NCBI GenBank assembly: GCA_036443405.1
Contig: JAZFYD010000053.1
Location: forward strand, 1-17,721
Origin: JAZFYD01 sp036443405
Lineage (GTDB): Bacteria > Planctomycetota > PLA2
Length of the DNA stretch: 17,721 nt
Direction: 5' to 3'
Shown in pieces: positions 14,126-17,721 of the stretch. Under the pieces are notes generated by a model. The model saw nothing but the letters and a program-made list of their open reading frames with translations. It had not been told where the DNA came from and did no database searches. The stretch's first letter is position 1, and every line of letters begins with the position of its first letter. A program made the position numbers and the translations under genes.

Positions 14126-14839
14126 ATGCGACAAGATGGACGCTCCGCGGACGAGCTGCGCCCGATGACCTTCGAACGCCACTTCAACGACAAGCGGCCG
14201 GGCTCGGTACTGGTCACCTGCGGGTCGACCAAAGTGCTTTGCACCGCGTCGGTCGAAGACGGCGTGCCGCCTTGGCTGAGTCACTCCGGCAAGGGTTGGC
14301 TCACCGCTGAGTACTCGATGCTGCCGGGTTCGACGGATCGTCGCAAGGCGCGCGAGGGCCGCACCGGCAAGGTCGACTCGCGCGGTCTCGAGATCTCGCG
14401 GCTCATCGGCCGCACGATGCGCATGGCCGTCGATCTCAAGCGGCTCAAGGACAAGACGGTCTGGCTCGACTGCGATGTGTTGCAGGCCGATGGAGGCACG
14501 CGCACGACGGCGATCAACGGCGCGTATGTCGCGCTGCACGATGCGCTCGCCGCCCGCGGCATCGAGCCGTGGCCGATCACGACGAGCATCGCGGCGATCT
14601 CGGTCGGCATCGTCAAGGGCCAGGCGCTCCTCGACCTGGACTACCACGAAGATTCAGCGGCAAGCGTGGACCTGAACGTGGCGATGACCGGCGAGGGCAA
14701 GTTCATCGAGCTTCAGGGCACCGGCGAATCGGCACCGTTCGACGACGCCGAGTTGCAGGAGATGCTGCGCCTCGCGCGCCTCGGCATCGCGTCGGTCACC
14801 TCGCGTCAGCAGATGGCGTTTGAAGGATCGGGCGCGTGA
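14126..14839 (+). CDS. rph: Ribonuclease PH
   Basis: A 237-residue phosphorolytic exonuclease that trims tRNA 3' ends using phosphate. The family starts MRxDGR, so I chose the ATG at 14126 over the upstream in-frame start at 14075. Conserved elements are LRP (11-13), TAEYSMLP (60-67), the SRGLEISRLIGR helix (85-96) with the phosphate-binding R86, DGGTRTTAINGA (122-133) with R126, and GTGE.APF near the C-terminus. The length is typical and the protein looks intact; it should form the usual hexameric ring. It is the first gene of the rph-rdgB-lepA-lepB run. Its TGA overlaps the rdgB GTG (GTGA), implying translational coupling. Confidence 0.95.
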   Translation: MRQDGRSADELRPMTFERHFNDKRPGSVLVTCGSTKVLCTASVEDGVPPWLSHSGKGWLTAEYSMLPGSTDRRKAREGRTGKVDSRGLEISRLIGRTMRMAVDLKRLKDKTVWLDCDVLQADGGTRTTAINGAYVALHDALAARGIEPWPITTSIAAISVGIVKGQALLDLDYHEDSAASVDLNVAMTGEGKFIELQGTGESAPFDDAELQEMLRLARLGIASVTSRQQMAFEGSGA

Positions 14840-15423
14840 TCCTGCTGGGGACCGGCAATCCCAAGAAAGCGACGGAGATGCGCAACATCCTGATGCCGCT
14901 TGGCGTGCGCGGTGTCATCGCGGTTGCCTTGCCGGATGTCGAGGAGGACGGCGCGACGTTTCAGGAAAACGCTCGCAAGAAGGCGCTGGCGTTCGCCGCG
15001 TTCTGCGCGGGGCCCGTGCTCGCCGACGACTCCGGCCTCGTGGTCCCGGCGCTTTCCGGCGAACCGGGCGTGCGCTCCGCGCGCTATGCGGGTGAAGACG
15101 CCACGGACGAGGCCAACCTCGAACTCCTGCTGCAGAGAATCGGCGAAGCGGGGCTCGACGAGCCCGAGGCCTATTTCGCGTGCTGTTGCTGCCTGGCGCT
15201 GCCCGACCGGGTGTTGATCGAGACCGAAGGGCGCGTGGAGGGGCGGATCGTCTCGACCCGTCGCGGCGCGGCCGGCTTCGGATACGACCCGATCTTCTTT
15301 CACCCCGAGAGCGGCTGCACCTTCGCTGAACTGGAGCCCGAAGCGAAGAACGCCCTCTCGCATCGCGGCCGCGCTCTGGAGGCCCTCGCAAAGCGGGTCC
15401 CCGAGCACGAGGACGTTTTGTAG
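14836..15423 (+). CDS. rdgB: XTP/dITP diphosphatase (Ham1/RdgB family)
   Basis: A 195-residue nucleotide-pool cleaner that hydrolyses dITP and XTP to the monophosphates, keeping deaminated purines out of DNA and RNA. The GTG start overlaps the rph stop. Family motifs are in order: TGNPKK (6-11), FQENARKKA (42-50), ADDSGL (63-68) with the catalytic/metal Asp, SARYAGEDATDEAN (81-94), GFGYDPIF (147-154) and SHRGRAL (175-181). An unusual run of four Cys (116-119) sits in the strand that normally reads like FVCVLAL; its significance is unknown. rph next to rdgB is a recurrent bacterial arrangement. Confidence 0.94.
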   Translation: MILLGTGNPKKATEMRNILMPLGVRGVIAVALPDVEEDGATFQENARKKALAFAAFCAGPVLADDSGLVVPALSGEPGVRSARYAGEDATDEANLELLLQRIGEAGLDEPEAYFACCCCLALPDRVLIETEGRVEGRIVSTRRGAAGFGYDPIFFHPESGCTFAELEPEAKNALSHRGRALEALAKRVPEHEDVL

Positions 15424-15430
15424 CCGAGCA

Positions 15431-15436
15431 TATAAT
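15431..15436 (+). promoter_or_regulatory. Candidate internal promoter -10 (TATAAT) before lepA
   Basis: A perfect TATAAT lies in the 20-nt rdgB-lepA gap, 7 nt before the TTG start of lepA. There is no Shine-Dalgarno site and no good -35. A transcript from here would start at or next to the TTG, giving lepA-lepB a leaderless mRNA independent of rph. Confidence 0.5.
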
Positions 15437-15443
15437 CGTCGGC

Positions 15444-17246
15444 TTGCTTCAAAACCACCTCAGAAACTTCTGCATCATTGCGCACGTGGATCACGGGAAA
15501 TCCACGCTGGCGGACCGTCTCATGCTCGCCACGGGGGCCGTGACGCAGCGCGAATTCCGCAACCAGATCCTCGATTCCATGGACCTGGAGCGCGAGCGCG
15601 GCATCACGATCAAGGCCAGCGCGGTCCAGATGATGCACGAAGGGTTGACCCTCAACCTGATCGACACCCCGGGCCACGTGGATTTCTCCTACGAGGTCTC
15701 CCGGTCGCTTCACGCCTGCGAGGGCGCGCTCCTGCTCGTGGACGCCGCTCAGGGGGTCCAGGCCCAGACGGTCGCGAACGCCTACCTTGCGATCGAGGCC
15801 AACCTCGAGATCATTCCCGTCATCAACAAGATCGACCTGCCCGGGGCCCGCCTCGATGAGGTCGCCGAGCAGCTCGAGCACGGCCTGGGCATCGACCCGT
15901 CCGAGCTGATCCACGTCTCCGCCAAGACCGGCTCGGGGGTCGACAAGATTCTCGAGGCGATCAAGACGAAGGTCCCGCCGCCCGAAGGGGATCCCGCCGC
16001 CGCGCTGCGGGCGCTCGTTTACGACGCGACCTATGACGATTACCGCGGGGTCATCGTGTACGTGCGTGTCCTGGACGGCGAACTGACCCGCGGCACCAAG
16101 ATCAGGTTCCTCGCGACCGGCGCGGTCAAGGAGACCACGGAAGTCGGTGTCTTCGGCCCCAAGATGAAGCCGGCCAAAAAGCTCTCGGCGGGCTACGTGG
16201 GCTATGTGGCGTGCGGCATCAAGACACTCGATGACGTGCGCATCGGAGACACGATCGCCCTCGCCGGCGAGGAAGAGGTGGAGCCGATCGCCGGCTTCAA
16301 GGAGCCGAAGCCCCTCGTGTTTTGCGGGATCTACCCCGCGACCACGCAGGACTTCGAGGAGCTCCGGAAGGCGTTCGAGAAGTTGCACCTAAACGACGCA
16401 TCCTTCACCTACCACCCGGAATCCAGCGACGCGCTCGGGTTCGGGTTCCGCTGCGGGTTCCTCGGGCTGCTGCACCTCGAGATCGTGCAGGAGCGTTTGG
16501 AGCGCGAGAGCGGCGTCGAGATCATCCAGACGGCGCCCAACGTCACCTACGAGATCCTCAACAACGAGGGTGAGGTCCTGCGCATCGAGCGTCCGGCCGA
16601 ACTACCCGACCCCAACTACATCGAGGAGTTGCGCGAACCGGTGGTGCGCTGCCAGCTTCTCGTGCCGCCCGACTCCATCGGCGCGATCATGAAGCTCGCG
16701 ATCGAACGTCGCGGTCGATTTGTTTCCCAGGAACACCTCGGGGCGTCGCGGGTCATCCTCACCTTCGACATGCCTTTGAGCGAGATCGTGTTCGACTTCT
16801 ACGACCTGATGAAGTCGGCCACGCGCGGGTACGGAACGCTGGACTACGAGCTGACCGGTTTCGAAAAGGCCGACCTCGTGAAGATGCGCGTGCTCGTGTC
16901 GGGCACCGAGGTCGACGCGTTGTCAGTCATCTGCCACCGCGAAGTGTCGCAGGCACGCGGCCGCGAGATTCTCATCGCGCTGCGCAAGGCGATTCCGCGA
17001 CAGCTCTACGTGGTGGCACTCCAATGCGCGATCGGCGGCAAGATCATCGCGCGCGAAACGATCTCGGCGATGCGCAAGAACGTGACGGCGAAGTGCTACG
17101 GCGGCGACATCACGAGAAAGCGCAAGCTGCTCGAGAAGCAGAAAAAGGGCAAGAAACGCATGCGCCAGGTCGGCAACGTGTCGATCCCGCAGGAAGCGTT
17201 CCTGGCCGTCCTGGGCCGCGGCGACGAGAAGAAAAAGCGCAAATGA
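15444..17246 (+). CDS. lepA: Elongation factor 4 (ribosomal back-translocase)
   Basis: A 600-residue translational GTPase that acts on stalled or mistranslocated ribosomes. All G motifs are present: AHVDHGKST (13-21), RGITIKA (52-58), DTPGHVDF (74-81), NKID (128-131) and SAKTG (159-163). The LepA-specific C-terminal part ends in KRMRQVGNVSIPQEAFLAVL and a basic KKKRK tail. The length is the family norm. The start is a TTG at 15444, the only usual start codon close before the conserved RNFCIIAHVDHG; it has no Shine-Dalgarno site but a TATAAT box 7 nt upstream. Its stop overlaps the lepB ATG (ATGA). The lepA-lepB order is the classic one known from Escherichia coli. Confidence 0.97.
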   Translation: MLQNHLRNFCIIAHVDHGKSTLADRLMLATGAVTQREFRNQILDSMDLERERGITIKASAVQMMHEGLTLNLIDTPGHVDFSYEVSRSLHACEGALLLVDAAQGVQAQTVANAYLAIEANLEIIPVINKIDLPGARLDEVAEQLEHGLGIDPSELIHVSAKTGSGVDKILEAIKTKVPPPEGDPAAALRALVYDATYDDYRGVIVYVRVLDGELTRGTKIRFLATGAVKETTEVGVFGPKMKPAKKLSAGYVGYVACGIKTLDDVRIGDTIALAGEEEVEPIAGFKEPKPLVFCGIYPATTQDFEELRKAFEKLHLNDASFTYHPESSDALGFGFRCGFLGLLHLEIVQERLERESGVEIIQTAPNVTYEILNNEGEVLRIERPAELPDPNYIEELREPVVRCQLLVPPDSIGAIMKLAIERRGRFVSQEHLGASRVILTFDMPLSEIVFDFYDLMKSATRGYGTLDYELTGFEKADLVKMRVLVSGTEVDALSVICHREVSQARGREILIALRKAIPRQLYVVALQCAIGGKIIARETISAMRKNVTAKCYGGDITRKRKLLEKQKKGKKRMRQVGNVSIPQEAFLAVLGRGDEKKKRK

Positions 17247-17721
17247 AGGGCGTGGCCGCGGTCATTCGCGAGAACATCGAGGCGTTTGCCGTCGCCATCG
17301 CCATGGCGCTGGTGATCCGGCACTTCTGCCTCGAGGCGTTTCGCATACCCACCGGCTCCATGAAGCCGACGCTTTATGGAAACCACTTCGGCCCCGCGGG
17401 GGACACCCGGCACGGCGACCGGATCCTGGTGGACAAGCTCGGGTATTTGCTCCGGGACCCGCGGCGTTTCGACGTGGCGGTGTTCCAGTACCCGCTGAAC
17501 CGCAACCGCAACTTCATCAAGCGAATCGGCGGCCTCGGCGGCGACTGGATTCGTCTCATCGATGGCGACATCTGGGTCAGTCGCGACCAGGGGAAGACTT
17601 GGGCTATCGCGCGCAAGCCCGCGGGCGTCCGCGACCAACTGCTGATCGATTACTACCCGGAGCCGACGGATCGGGAGGCCGCGTATCGTCGCGGTGGCAA
17701 CTGGAAGGTCGGGTTTGGTTG
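17243..17721 (+). CDS. lepB: Signal peptidase I, N-terminal part (runs off the window)
   Basis: The frame opens at an ATG overlapping the lepA stop and stays open for 159 codons to the window end. It encodes the membrane protease that cleaves Sec signal peptides. A hydrophobic segment (about 12-26) anchors it. The catalytic Ser is S39 in PTGSMKPTL (36-44), and the general-base Lys is K93 in NFIKRIGGLGGD (90-101). GDRILVDKLGY (58-68) and RRFDVAVFQYP (74-84) match the conserved boxes between them. YGNHFGPAGDTRHG (45-58) is a longer linker than in short enzymes. The part after 105 diverges into a DGDIWVSRDQGKTW-like insert; the C-terminal GDN.SDSRD box lies outside. It would process the many exported proteins encoded here. 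Confidence 0.93.
   Translation, partial: MKGVAAVIRENIEAFAVAIAMALVIRHFCLEAFRIPTGSMKPTLYGNHFGPAGDTRHGDRILVDKLGYLLRDPRRFDVAVFQYPLNRNRNFIKRIGGLGGDWIRLIDGDIWVSRDQGKTWAIARKPAGVRDQLLIDYYPEPTDREAAYRRGGNWKVGFG

Noticed and set aside
13523..14647. 374-codon minus-strand frame joining dapF and rph regions
   Set aside because: Its right part is antisense to rph and its left part is out of frame with dapF; both true genes are unmistakable.
15300..16388. 362-codon minus-strand open frame opposite lepA
   Set aside because: Shadow of a fully conserved lepA.
1..17721. tRNA, rRNA, riboswitch or phage attachment sites
   Set aside because: Reading the gaps on both strands showed no tRNA-like cloverleaf, rRNA block, known riboswitch core or integrase-linked repeat.

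Overview
This GC-rich window carries about fourteen protein genes, no RNA genes and no CRISPR array. The gene types suggest a Planctomycetota-like bacterium: large secreted or anchored proteins built from carboxypeptidase-regulatory-like (CarboxypepD_reg) domains, a DUF5117/DUF4953-type zinc metalloprotease, a c554-like multihaem cytochrome, and a signal peptidase I reading PTGSMKPTLYG. That placement is inference from families only.

Layout. Positions 1-463 (minus) hold a histone-deacetylase-family gene cut by an in-frame TGA. A secreted metalloprotease follows (679-3330), then a non-coding stretch where three hairpin repeats alternate with two strong terminators (3331-3588). Next come a VOC/glyoxalase-fold protein (minus), an anchored protein of eight CarboxypepD_reg-like repeats (4007-6544), a second repeat-bearing stretch (6545-6789) and a three-ribbon zinc protein (minus, 6790-7362). 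From 7523 to 12548 lie four plus-strand envelope genes; the last three (acidic secreted protein, CarboxypepD_reg protein, tetrahaem cytochrome) look like one operon. A zinc-ribbon protein and dapF form a minus-strand pair (12561-13949). The right end is a tightly packed housekeeping operon, rph-rdgB-lepA-lepB, with GTGA and ATGA overlaps; lepB runs off the window.

How the genes relate. The left and middle parts are mostly envelope or secreted proteins whose substrates cannot be read from the sequence. The right part handles tRNA 3' maturation, nucleotide-pool cleaning, translation and protein export, plus lysine/peptidoglycan precursor synthesis (dapF).

The most unusual signals are not genes. 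One is a family of six short hairpin repeats (YCAACGSC-TGAC-GSCGTTGR) placed in sense orientation 3' of three different genes; two stem pairs covary, which implies selection on structure. The other is a recurrent TANNNT box 7-9 nt before start codons that lack a Shine-Dalgarno sequence, suggesting leaderless or nearly leaderless mRNAs alongside SD-led ones. I see no complete new defence or metabolic system here.
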